From the NCBI GenBank assembly GCA_022760435.1, contig JALEFY010000031.1:62001-126000 (forward strand): a DNA stretch of 64,000 bases, written 5' to 3'. The notes beneath the pieces are model-generated. The model saw nothing but the letters and a program-made list of their open reading frames with translations. It was not told where the DNA came from and did not search any database. The position numbers and the translations under genes are program-made. This document shows, one piece after another, positions 34,214 through 43,017 of this stretch (position 1 is the stretch's first letter; every line of letters starts with the position of its first letter). The DNA is from Neomegalonema sp. (GTDB taxonomy: Bacteria; Pseudomonadota; Alphaproteobacteria; Rhodobacterales; Rhodobacteraceae).

Positions 34214-35446
34214 TCACCCACGCATGATCGCGGGCAGATCGGTGCGATCGCCCGCGGCATAGCTCATCGCGGCCCGGCGCAGCGGGGCGATCTGGCCAAA
34301 GGCCGACAGGCCCAGCCGGCGCAGCATCCGCACCGGGGCCATGTCGTTGGAAAACAGGCGGTTGAGGCCATCGGTCGCCAGCGAGATCCCCAGGCTGTCA
34401 GGGCGGCGCCATTCGGCATAGCGCTCGAGCACGCCGCCATCGCCCAGATCCTCGCCATAGCGCTGCGCATTGCCCAGCACCTCGGCCAGCGCCGCGGCGT
34501 CTCGGAGCCCGTAGTTGAAGCCCTGCCCGGCAATCGGGTGCATCCCGCGCGCGGCATCGCCGACCAGCGCCAGGCGCTCTTGCACGAACGCGCGCGCCAC
34601 CGTGGTGTTGAGCGGATAGACCCAGCGCTTGCCATCAAGCTCCAGCGCACCGAGGAAATCCCCGAACCGGCGCCGCAGCTCCGCCAGATAGACCGCATCG
34701 CTCACCGAGCGCAGCGCCTCGGCCATATCGCCGCGCTCGGTCCAGACCAGTGAGGAGCGATGCCCGCCCGAAAGCGGCAGGATCGCGAACGGGCCAGCGG
34801 GCAGGAAATACTCATGCGCGACCCCGTGATGCGGGCGCTCGTGGCGCACGGCGCAGACCAGGCCGATCTGATCATACTCGGCGGCGATGCGCTCGATCCC
34901 GGCGGCCTTCGCGATCGCCGAGCGGCGCCCGTCACAGGCGATGGCGAGCGGGGTGCGGATCTGCGAGCCGTCATCGAGGGTGATCGTCGCCCCGAACCCG
35001 TCGCGCGCCACGCTGCTGGCCTTGGTGCCATCCCGGTAGTCGATCAGCGGGCTCGCCGCCACCTTGTCGAGCAGCGCGATGCGCAGCACCGGATCCTCGA
35101 CCATATGGCCAAAGCCCTGCGCCAGCTCGCGGCTGTCGAAATGCACGAAATGCGGCGAGGCCTTGCGCCCCGGCTCGCCATCGCTGACCAGGATATCGAG
35201 GATCTCCTGCGCATCCGGCGCGATCGCCTCCCACACCCCAAGAGCCGAAAGCATCCGGCGCGAGGCGAGGGCAATGGCATAGGCACGGCCATCGAAGTCC
35301 CGCGCGCGCGAAACCTTGAGCGGCAGCGGGTCGAGCACAACGCTCGCGATCCCTTCCGCCGCCAGCGCCAGCGCCAATGCCGAGCCGACCAGCCCGCCGC
35401 CGATGATGACCGTCTGTGCCTGCGCCTGTGCGGTGTTCTCGGCCAT
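34214..35446 (-). CDS. UbiH/UbiF-family FAD-dependent ubiquinone-biosynthesis hydroxylase
   Basis: A 410-residue flavoprotein monooxygenase. N-terminal GxGxxG dinucleotide motif IIGGGLVGSALALALAAEG, the middle DG motif ACDGRRSAIAKAAGI, and the C-terminal GD motif ALVGDAARGMHPIAGQGFNYGLRDAAAL, which is the UbiH/F/VisC/Coq6 signature. It probably hydroxylates a polyprenylphenol ring in ubiquinone synthesis; which ring carbon cannot be told. Start ATG 35446 after GGAGCAAGAG. It converges with the aromatic transporter and diverges from the amidase gene. Confidence 0.88.
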   Translation of the reverse strand: MAENTAQAQAQTVIIGGGLVGSALALALAAEGIASVVLDPLPLKVSRARDFDGRAYAIALASRRMLSALGVWEAIAPDAQEILDILVSDGEPGRKASPHFVHFDSRELAQGFGHMVEDPVLRIALLDKVAASPLIDYRDGTKASSVARDGFGATITLDDGSQIRTPLAIACDGRRSAIAKAAGIERIAAEYDQIGLVCAVRHERPHHGVAHEYFLPAGPFAILPLSGGHRSSLVWTERGDMAEALRSVSDAVYLAELRRRFGDFLGALELDGKRWVYPLNTTVARAFVQERLALVGDAARGMHPIAGQGFNYGLRDAAALAEVLGNAQRYGEDLGDGGVLERYAEWRRPDSLGISLATDGLNRLFSNDMAPVRMLRRLGLSAFGQIAPLRRAAMSYAAGDRTDLPAIMRG

Positions 35447-35536
35447 GCTCTTGCTCCTATGCGCCCGATATGCTTGGTTGAGCCCTTCTGAACGAGAACG
35501 GCTCGCTGCTTTTCTCATGTGGAGGGGCCCTTGTCG

Positions 35537-36895
35537 ATGTCGAGCCGGATCAGCGCGATTGCGACCAAAAGCGCCGCCGAGATAGGTCGCGCGATCGGCG
35601 CCGGGGCGGTGCGCGCCGAAAGCCTTACCGAGCATTATCTGATGATCGCCGAAGGGCGAGAGGAAGTTTATGTGCTTCTGTGCCCCGAGCGGGCATTGGC
35701 CGAGGCGCGGGCGGCGGATCGGCGGGCGGCGCTGGGCGATCGGCGCTCAAGGCTCGACGGGGTGCCGATCAGCTGGAAGGATCTGTTCGATCTCGCCGGT
35801 GAGCCGAGCGAGGCCGGCTCGGCGCTGCTCAAGGGCCAGATCGTGGCGCGCGATGGTGAGGCGGTGCGGCGGCTCGCGCGGGCCGGGCTGGTAGCCTTGG
35901 GCAAGACCCATATGAGCGAGCTGGCATTCTCCGGGCTCGGCTACAACCCGATCACCGCCACGGCGCCTTGCGCCTTTGACGAGACGCTTGTCGCGGGCGG
36001 ATCCTCGTCGGGGGCGGCGGCCTCGGTCGCGATGGGACTGGCGGCGGCGGCGATCGGCTCGGATACCGGCGGCTCGGTGCGCATCCCCTCGGCCTGGTCG
36101 GGGCTGGTCGGGCTCAAGACCACCCATGGCGCGATCCCGCTCACCGGTACCGTGCCGCTCAGCCCGTCCCTTGACACGATCGGCCCGCTCTGCCGCACGA
36201 TCGAGGATGCCGCCGTCTTCTACGCCCTGCTCACCGGCAAGCGCGAACCCGATCTGACAGGCGCTTCCCTCATCGGCCTGCATTTCTGGGCTGCGCAAGG
36301 CGCGGTGCTGGAGGCGTGCGATCCCGAGATCCTCGACGGTTTCGAGGCGGCGCTCGCCCGGCTCGAGGGTGCCGGTGCCGTGATCACGCGCGCGCCGATC
36401 CCCGAATTCGAGACCGCCTTGCAGGTCACCGCGCAGCAGGGCGGCATCGTCAATACCGAAGGCTATGCGATCTGGGGCGACCAGCTCGAAGCGCGGCCCG
36501 AGCTGGTCTATCCGATGGTGCTCGAGCGCTTTCGCTCCGGGCGCAGCTTTCGTGCCGATCAGATCGACGGCGCACGGCTGATGCTGCAAGGGCTCGCGCG
36601 CGCCTATCAGCGCCGCACCGCCGGTTTTGACGCCGTGCTGATGCCGACCACCGCCAATCTGCCGCCGAAGATCGCCGATCTCGCCGCGGACCCGGATTAT
36701 GCGATGCGCCAGAACATGCTGGCTTTGCGCAATACCAGGCTCGCCAATCTGCTGGGCCTGTGCGCCCTCGCACTGCCAAGCGGGCGCTCTGCCTCAGGAT
36801 TGCCACTTTCTGTTTCTTTGTACGGCGGCCCGTTCGAGGAGGCGCGGCTCCTGCGCCTTGGCGCAGCGTGCGAGCGCGCCCTCGCTCTGGCTTGA
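35537..36895 (+). CDS. Amidase signature family protein
   Basis: A 452-residue amidase (Ser-cisSer-Lys triad). Lys is in VPISWKDLFDL, the two serines are in GGSSSGAAASVA and GSDTGGSVRIPSAWSGLVGLKTT. The C-terminal tail LALPSGRSASGLPLSVSLYGGPFEEARLL is typical of the group related to AtzF and GatA. The natural amide is unknown. Start ATG 35537 has GGAGGGG 9 bp upstream; a TTG at 35531 is also possible. It is followed 14 bp later by the aminotransferase, a pairing seen in Rhodobacteraceae. Confidence 0.88.
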   Translation: MSSRISAIATKSAAEIGRAIGAGAVRAESLTEHYLMIAEGREEVYVLLCPERALAEARAADRRAALGDRRSRLDGVPISWKDLFDLAGEPSEAGSALLKGQIVARDGEAVRRLARAGLVALGKTHMSELAFSGLGYNPITATAPCAFDETLVAGGSSSGAAASVAMGLAAAAIGSDTGGSVRIPSAWSGLVGLKTTHGAIPLTGTVPLSPSLDTIGPLCRTIEDAAVFYALLTGKREPDLTGASLIGLHFWAAQGAVLEACDPEILDGFEAALARLEGAGAVITRAPIPEFETALQVTAQQGGIVNTEGYAIWGDQLEARPELVYPMVLERFRSGRSFRADQIDGARLMLQGLARAYQRRTAGFDAVLMPTTANLPPKIADLAADPDYAMRQNMLALRNTRLANLLGLCALALPSGRSASGLPLSVSLYGGPFEEARLLRLGAACERALALA

Positions 36896-36909
36896 GTGAA
36901 AGGATTTCC

Positions 36910-38106
36910 ATGCTCCCGGAACGGCTGACGGCCCTGCCCGAATACGCATTCCCCCGCCTGCGCGCCCTGCTCGGCGAGACCGCCCCCGGCAAGCCGCAGA
37001 TCGACTTTTCGATCGGCGAGCCCAAGCACGCGCCGCCGGCATTCATCCGCCCGATCCTCGATGCGCATTTCGACAAGCTCGCGGGCTATCCGCCGATCGA
37101 GGGCACCGAGAGCTTTCGCGCGGCGGTGCGCGACTGGCTGAGCATGCGCTATCACCTGCCGCAAGGCTGGGCGGAGCAGAACCTCAAGGTGCTGCCGCTC
37201 AACGGCACGCGCGAGGGGCTGTTCATGTCGGTGCTCGCCACCACGCCCGAGCGCAAGAACCGCCAGCGCCCGGCGGTGCTGCTGCCCAACCCCTTCTACC
37301 AATGCTATGCGGCGGCGACCCTGACCGCCGGTGCCGAGCCGATCTATCTGTCGGCCACGCAAGAGACCGGCTTTTTGCCCAGCCTCGATCTGCCCGAGCC
37401 GATGCTCGAGCGCACGGCGGCGTTCTTCTTGTGCTCGCCCGCCAATCCGCAAGGCGCGGTGGCGAGCCGCGATTACTGGCGCCGTCTGCTGGAACTGGCG
37501 CAAAAGCATGATTTCCTGATCTTCGCCGATGAGTGCTATTCGGAGATCTACCGCGGCGCGGCGCCGGTCGGGGTGCTTCAGGTCGCGGCCGAGATCGGTG
37601 CCGACCCAAACCGGGTCCTCGCCTTTCATTCGCTCTCCAAACGCTCGAACCTCGCCGGGCTGCGCTCAGGCTTTGTGGCCGGAGGCGAGGCGCCGCTGGC
37701 GGCTGTTCAGCGCCTCAAGGCCTATGGCGGCGCGCCCAATCCGCTGCCAGCGCTCCATGCCGCCGAGGCCGCCTGGCGCGACGAGGCGCATGTCATCGCC
37801 AACCGCGCGCTTTACGCCGAGAAATTCGCGTTTGCTGACGAACTGTTTACCTCTCTGCCCGCATACCAGTCACCTGAGGCCGGGTTCTTCTTGTGGATCC
37901 GGGTGGGTGACGGCGAATCCGTCACCAAGGACTTGTGGCGAGAGGACGGGGTGAAGGTGTTGCCCGGTTCCTATCTCTCCCGCCGGGACGCCGATGGGCT
38001 GGATCCGGGGGCCGAATACATCCGTGTCGCGCTGGTCGCGCCGCTGGAACAGGTCCGGGAGGGATTGGGACGTTTGCACGAAAGGCTCCTGACACTCGCC
38101 TCCTAG
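36910..38106 (+). CDS. PLP-dependent class I/II aminotransferase (DapC-like)
   Basis: A 398-residue aspartate-aminotransferase-fold enzyme. SIGEPKHAPPAFI, CSPANPQGAVASRDYW, FADECYSEIYRG and the PLP-lysine segment SLSKRSNLAGLRSGFVAG are all present. The overall text matches proteins annotated as succinyldiaminopimelate transaminase, which supply the lysine/peptidoglycan pathway; this specificity is inferred. ATG 36910 follows AAAGGA. Between amidase and ftsK. Confidence 0.85.
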   Translation: MLPERLTALPEYAFPRLRALLGETAPGKPQIDFSIGEPKHAPPAFIRPILDAHFDKLAGYPPIEGTESFRAAVRDWLSMRYHLPQGWAEQNLKVLPLNGTREGLFMSVLATTPERKNRQRPAVLLPNPFYQCYAAATLTAGAEPIYLSATQETGFLPSLDLPEPMLERTAAFFLCSPANPQGAVASRDYWRRLLELAQKHDFLIFADECYSEIYRGAAPVGVLQVAAEIGADPNRVLAFHSLSKRSNLAGLRSGFVAGGEAPLAAVQRLKAYGGAPNPLPALHAAEAAWRDEAHVIANRALYAEKFAFADELFTSLPAYQSPEAGFFLWIRVGDGESVTKDLWREDGVKVLPGSYLSRRDADGLDPGAEYIRVALVAPLEQVREGLGRLHERLLTLAS

Positions 38107-38124
38107 AATGGGAGGCAGATCGAC

Positions 38125-40881
38125 ATGGCAGCGCGTCCGTTTTTCACCGCCGAGGAACGCAAGGCGGTCGGACAGGCCCTCAAGCGCATCGCTGGACCGG
38201 TGATTTGTTTTGCCGCTCTGGCTTACTGCCTGAGCTTGATGAGTTATGACCCGGCCGATCCGGGCCCGTTCAGTGCGACCTGGCGCGAGCCGACCAACTG
38301 GCTCGGCGCGACCGGTGCCTGGTTCGCCGATGCCGCGATGCGGCTGTTCGGGCTCGTTGCGCTGGTGATCGGATTGCTGGGTTTTGGCCTCGGCTGGCGC
38401 GTGCTTCAGGATGAGCCGATCTGGCAAAGCGCCGGGCGCATGATCGCCACCCCCTTTGCCCTCATTGCGCTTTGCGTGTTCGCCTCCGCCCATAGCATCG
38501 CCGCCCCCGCTGGCGGCGGGCTTGGCGGATTGGTCGGCGATTTCTTCTTCGGGTTGGCAATGGACAGCCTGCCCTTTCAAAATCAAAGCGGCCGTCTGGT
38601 GCTGGTCACCCTCCTCGCTCTGTTCGCCTCGCTCGGCCTCGGCCTTTACGCGATCGGTGCGAGCCGAGAGGGGGTGCGCAAGGTCATCGCCCATGGCATC
38701 GAGCAAGCCGTGCTGCTCGGATCCGTGCTGGGCGCCGGTTTTCGCGATATCGCGCAGGCCTCCAACGATCATCAATATGCCACGGTCGCGGATGCGCCCG
38801 ATCCGGTTTGGTCGAGTTTTGACGCCAAGCCCGATGAGCAGGGCGGCTTTGGTGGTCAGCTTGAGCGTCTGGGCGAAGGGGTCAGCCGCCGGGTGATCGA
38901 CTGGAGCGATCGCCTCGGTGCGCTTCTCGGCTATGGCGAGCCGCCCTTGCGCGCCGTCCCCCCGGCACCGCGCGGTTTTGAACCCGATGAGGACGAGGCG
39001 CCGCAATTGGCTCTGCCTGCGCCGCAGGGCTATGAGCAAGCGGTGATCGAGCCCGAGCCGATTGAAGCGGTGCAGCAGACCGCCGAGCCCGAGGGCGACG
39101 AGCCGGAGACCTTCCCCTTCGCGGTCTTTGATCCGACGGCCGATCTCGAGCTCGACCCGCGCAGCCTGGCCGATTGGCAAGGCGATCACCCTGAAACTGG
39201 GCTTGTCCCAGAAGCGGAGCAGGAGCCCGAACCGGAGCACGCGCTTGGCGCGCAAGAAACCTCTGACGATTTTGCGGATACCAGCGGCGCCGAGCAGCTC
39301 GTCTTTGAGGACAGCGCACTCGAAGCACCTGTTGCGTCCGAGGCGGATCCGTTCGATCTGCGCGAGCCGGGCATTGATGGCTATGTCACCCCGGCGCTCG
39401 ATCTGCTGGCCGAACCCGACCCGGATCGCCCGTCGGTGATGAGCGAGGCCACGCTCGCGCAAATGACCGAGCAGCTTATCACCGTGCTCGGCGATTTCGG
39501 CGTGCGCGGCGAGATCGTGCGCGCGAGCCCCGGCCCGGTCGTCACCCTGTTCGAGCTGGAGCCCGCCCCCGGCACCAAAGCGTCGCGCGTGATCAACCTC
39601 GCCGATGACATCGCCCGCTCGATGAGTGCTGTCTCGGCCCGGATCTCCACCGTGCCCGGGCGCAACGTGATCGGGATCGAGCTGCCGAACCCGGCCCGCG
39701 AGACCGTGTTGCTGCGCGAGCTGATCGCCCATCCGAGCTTTGCCGAGCATGAGGGCCTGTTGCCTCTGGCGCTGGGCAAGGACATCGCCGGCGAGCCGGT
39801 GGTGGCGGATCTGGCGAAGATGCCGCATTTGCTGATCGCGGGCACCACCGGCTCGGGCAAGTCGGTCGCGATCAACACCATGCTGCTCTCGCTGCTCTAT
39901 CGGCTTTCGCCCGATCAGGTGCGCCTGATCATGATCGACCCGAAGATGCTGGAATTGTCGGTCTATAACGACATCCCGCATCTGCTCGCTCCCGTGGTCA
40001 CCGATCCCAAGCAAGCGGTGCAGGCACTCAAATGGGTCGTGCGCGAGATGGAGACCCGCTATCAGAAGATGGCCAAGCTCAATGTGCGCGGCCTGGCCAG
40101 CTATAACGCCAAGATCGAGGAAGCGATCGAGCGCGGCGAGCAGTTCGAGCGGGTCGTGCAGACCGGCTTTGACGAGGTGAGCGGCCAACCGATCTACGAG
40201 ACCGAATATTTCGACCCCGAGCCGATGCCGCTGATCGTCGTCGTCGTCGATGAGATGGCCGATCTGATGCTGGTCGCGGGCAAGGAGATCGAATGGTGCA
40301 TCCAGCGCCTGGCGCAAATGGCGCGGGCGTCCGGTATCCACCTCATCATGGCCACACAGCGGCCATCAGTCGATGTGATCACCGGCACCATCAAGGCGAA
40401 TTTCCCGATCCGGATCAGCTTCCAGGTGACCTCGAAAATCGACAGTCGGACCATTCTTGGCGAACAGGGCGCCGAGCAATTGCTCGGGCGCGGCGACATG
40501 TTGTATTCGGCAGGCGGCGCTCGGACGGCTCGGGTGCATGGCCCGTTTGTCTCCGATGACGAGGTGCAGGACATCGTCACCCATCTGCGCCGCCTCGGCG
40601 AGCCGGATTTCAAGGTCGAATTTGCCAGCGAAGACGACGAGCCCGACGGTTTTGGCGGTGATTTCGGCGGCGATGCGGCTTCGGATGATGATGCTCTGTA
40701 TCAACGCGCCGTTGCAATCGCGGTGAATGAACGCAAAGCCTCGACGAGCTTTATTCAGCGCAAGCTACAGATCGGCTATAACCGCGCCGCACGCATCGTC
40801 GATCAGATGGAGGAGCGCGGGGTGGTCAGCCCGGCCAATCACGTCGGCAAACGCGAAGTTCTGGTGGGGCAGGCGACCTGA
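38125..40881 (+). CDS. ftsK: DNA translocase FtsK
   Basis: A 918-residue septal motor that pumps chromosome termini to the dif site. N-terminal part has four or five membrane segments (residues about 20-195); an acidic Glu/Pro-rich linker runs to about 440; then the alpha/beta motor with Walker A GTTGSGKS (about 573-580) and Walker [14 protein letters not shown]; the C-terminal gamma winged helix ([29 protein letters not shown]) reads KOPS sites. Length is in the normal range for Alphaproteobacteria. Confidence 0.97.
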   Translation: MAARPFFTAEERKAVGQALKRIAGPVICFAALAYCLSLMSYDPADPGPFSATWREPTNWLGATGAWFADAAMRLFGLVALVIGLLGFGLGWRVLQDEPIWQSAGRMIATPFALIALCVFASAHSIAAPAGGGLGGLVGDFFFGLAMDSLPFQNQSGRLVLVTLLALFASLGLGLYAIGASREGVRKVIAHGIEQAVLLGSVLGAGFRDIAQASNDHQYATVADAPDPVWSSFDAKPDEQGGFGGQLERLGEGVSRRVIDWSDRLGALLGYGEPPLRAVPPAPRGFEPDEDEAPQLALPAPQGYEQAVIEPEPIEAVQQTAEPEGDEPETFPFAVFDPTADLELDPRSLADWQGDHPETGLVPEAEQEPEPEHALGAQETSDDFADTSGAEQLVFEDSALEAPVASEADPFDLREPGIDGYVTPALDLLAEPDPDRPSVMSEATLAQMTEQLITVLGDFGVRGEIVRASPGPVVTLFELEPAPGTKASRVINLADDIARSMSAVSARISTVPGRNVIGIELPNPARETVLLRELIAHPSFAEHEGLLPLALGKDIAGEPVVADLAKMPHLLIAGTTGSGKSVAINTMLLSLLYRLSPDQVRLIMIDPKMLELSVYNDIPHLLAPVVTDPKQAVQALKWVVREMETRYQKMAKLNVRGLASYNAKIEEAIERGEQFERVVQTGFDEVSGQPIYETEYFDPEPMPLIVVVVDEMADLMLVAGKEIEWCIQRLAQMARASGIHLIMATQRPSVDVITGTIKANFPIRISFQVTSKIDSRTILGEQGAEQLLGRGDMLYSAGGARTARVHGPFVSDDEVQDIVTHLRRLGEPDFKVEFASEDDEPDGFGGDFGGDAASDDDALYQRAVAIAVNERKASTSFIQRKLQIGYNRAARIVDQMEERGVVSPANHVGKREVLVGQAT

Positions 40882-40938
40882 GGCGATTGCCCCCCGCTTA
40901 TCGAGAGACCCGGAGGAAGACCCGGGGTTGGAGGAAGA

Positions 40939-41544
40939 ATGATGAACCGCCGCACTTTGCTCAGCTCGCTGCTGGGCGCGTTTTTGGGCGCGCTGGTGCC
41001 CCTTGCCGCTGTTGCCAATGACGAAGATGTCGTGCGCATCAATGCCTATCTCAACAGCATCAAGACCATGCAGGGCCAGTTCGTGCAGATCGCGCCCGAT
41101 GGGGTCGTCTCCGAGGGGGATTTCTATATCCGCCGCCCCGGTCGGCTGCGTTTTGAATATGCCCGCCCCAATCCGACCCGCGTCATTGCCGACGGGTTCT
41201 GGGTCGCGGTCGAGGATCGCTCGCTCAATTCGCAAGATCGCTTCCCGCTCAGCCAGACCCCGCTGTATTTGCTGCTGAAGGAAGACGTGGACCTGCTGTC
41301 CGAAGGCGCGATCCAGAAGGTCGAGCGGAGCCAGGGGCAGTTGCGGGTAACCGCGATCGACCCCAATGAGACAGAGCAAGGGTCGGTGACCATGGTGTTC
41401 GACGCCAACCCGGTCGCGCTCAAGCAATGGATCGTGACCGATCCGCAAGGCTTGACCACGACGATCGCCCTGCGCAACGCCAAACATGATTTGCCACTGG
41501 ACGCGGCCCTGTTTGTGATCGAAGATCCAAGATCTCGAGAGTAA
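40939..41544 (+). CDS. lolA: LolA-like outer-membrane lipoprotein carrier
   Basis: A 201-residue periplasmic chaperone that carries lipoproteins to the outer membrane. Signal peptide MMNRRTLLSSLLGAFLGALVPLAAVAND, then INAYLNSIKTMQGQFVQIAPDGVVSEGDFYIRRPGRLRFEY, the standard LolA opening (the family's F.Q....G....G.....RP...R.EY). RBS GGAGGAAG. Position after ftsK is the usual one in Rhodobacteraceae. Confidence 0.9.
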   Translation: MMNRRTLLSSLLGAFLGALVPLAAVANDEDVVRINAYLNSIKTMQGQFVQIAPDGVVSEGDFYIRRPGRLRFEYARPNPTRVIADGFWVAVEDRSLNSQDRFPLSQTPLYLLLKEDVDLLSEGAIQKVERSQGQLRVTAIDPNETEQGSVTMVFDANPVALKQWIVTDPQGLTTTIALRNAKHDLPLDAALFVIEDPRSRE

Positions 41545-41558
41545 CCACAGGAGCCTTC

Positions 41559-42917
41559 GTGTCTTCTGACAGTATGAGCGAGGCACTCACCTGGCTCAGG
41601 GACCATCGCGTCTCCGAGATTGAGTGCCTCGTGCCGGATATGGCCGGCATCGCCCGCGGCAAGATCCTGCCGACCGATAAATTCATCACCAGCATCGGCT
41701 CCGACACGCTGCGGTTGCCCGAATCGATCTTCTTGCAGACCGTGACGGGCGACATGATCGACAGCGAGGTGATGGATGATACCGAGCCCGATGTCCTGCT
41801 CGCCCCCGATCTGAGCGCCATGCGCCTGGTGCCCTGGTATGCGGAACCGACGGCGCAGGTGATCTGCGATGTCAAACGCCGCGATGGCTCTCCGGTGGAG
41901 GTCGCGCCGCGTCAGGTCTTGCGCAAGGTTCTGGCCCTTTATGAAGCGCGCGGCTGGTGCCCGGTGGTGGCGCCGGAGCTGGAATTCTTCCTTGCCGAGC
42001 CCAATCTCGACCCGGATCTGCCGTTGCGCCCACCCGTGGGCAAATCGGGGCGACGCGAGTCGGGGCGTCAGTCCTACAGCATCGATGCGGTCAACGAGTT
42101 CGACCCGATGTTCGAGGACATGTACGACTTTTGCGAAGCGCAGAAGATCGATATCGACACGCTGATCCACGAATCGGGGGTCGCTCAGGTCGAGATCAAC
42201 TTCATCCATGGCGATGCGCTCTCGCTCGCCGATCAGGTGTTCCTGTTCAAGCGCACGATCCGGCAGACGGCGCAGCGGCACAACATTTACGCGACCTTCA
42301 TGGCCAAGCCCTATGAGCGCGAGCCGGGCTCGGCGATGCATATTCATCAAAGCCTGATTGATATCGAGAGCGGCGAGAACCTGTTTGCGGATGAGAATGG
42401 CAAGAACACGCCGTTGTTCATGAGCTATATCGCGGGTTTGCAGCGCTATCAGCCTGACGCCATGGCGCTGATCGGGCCGAATGTGAACTCTTACCGGCGC
42501 CTCGTGCGCGACTATGCGGCGCCACTCAATGTGCATTGGGCCGAGGAGAACCGCACCGTTGGCCTCAGGATCCCGCATTCGGGCCGCAACTCGCGGCGGG
42601 TGGAGAACCGGGTGCCTGGTGCGGATGCCAATCCTTACATCGCCTTCGCGGCCTCGCTCATCTGCGGGTATCTGGGGATGGTCGATGGGCTCGAGCCCAC
42701 CCAGCCGACCGCGGGCGTTGCGTATCAGAAAAAGGGCAACGCGCTGCCGCGGCACATCCTCGACGCGCTCTCGAAATTGCGGCAGAGTTCTGCGCTCAAG
42801 CGGGCGCTGGGCGAGGACTTCGTGCAGGTGTTCTACGAGGTGAAGATGGCCGAGCACGAGGCCTATTCGCAGGTGATCTCGGCTTGGGAGAGGGAGCATC
42901 TGCTGCTCAATGTCTGA
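41559..42917 (+). CDS. Glutamine synthetase family protein (PuuA-like)
   Basis: A 452-residue enzyme of the glutamine synthetase fold. Landmarks: VPDMAGIARGKILP at the start, APELEFFLAEP (metal Glu), GVAQVEINFIHGDAL, FMAKPYEREPGSAMHIHQSL, RIPHSGRNSRRVENRVPGADANPYIAFAA. The N-terminal MAGIARGK... text and lack of the adenylylation loop point to gamma-glutamylation of amines or polyamines (PuuA/GlnA2-like), not ammonium assimilation. GTG start with CAGGAG. Confidence 0.85.
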   Translation: MSSDSMSEALTWLRDHRVSEIECLVPDMAGIARGKILPTDKFITSIGSDTLRLPESIFLQTVTGDMIDSEVMDDTEPDVLLAPDLSAMRLVPWYAEPTAQVICDVKRRDGSPVEVAPRQVLRKVLALYEARGWCPVVAPELEFFLAEPNLDPDLPLRPPVGKSGRRESGRQSYSIDAVNEFDPMFEDMYDFCEAQKIDIDTLIHESGVAQVEINFIHGDALSLADQVFLFKRTIRQTAQRHNIYATFMAKPYEREPGSAMHIHQSLIDIESGENLFADENGKNTPLFMSYIAGLQRYQPDAMALIGPNVNSYRRLVRDYAAPLNVHWAEENRTVGLRIPHSGRNSRRVENRVPGADANPYIAFAASLICGYLGMVDGLEPTQPTAGVAYQKKGNALPRHILDALSKLRQSSALKRALGEDFVQVFYEVKMAEHEAYSQVISAWEREHLLLNV

Positions 42918-42964
42918 TAGCGCGGGGGCATGCGTTGAATGTGATCAGCGCTGCCTCCTTGGTG

Positions 42965-42996
42965 CTTGACCTTCCAGCAAGGGGAAGCTGCATGTA
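42965..42996 (+). promoter_or_regulatory. CueR/HmrR-type promoter-operator for the copper ATPase
   Basis: A TTGACC -35 element (42965-42970) is followed by a dyad CTTCC-AGCAAGG-GGAAG (42970-42986) inside an over-long spacer of about 19-20 bp before a weak -10 (ATGTAA, 42991-42996). This is the layout and sequence of Cu(I)-sensing MerR-family operators. It ends 21 bp before ATG 43018. No cueR-like gene is in the window. Confidence 0.8.
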
Positions 42997-43017
42997 ACGG
43001 TCATGGAGGAACCGACC

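Noticed and set aside
37870-40341. An 823-codon minus-strand frame opposite ftsK
   Set aside because: Low-complexity His/Arg/Gln-rich translation; ftsK motor and gamma domains are unmistakable on the plus strand.
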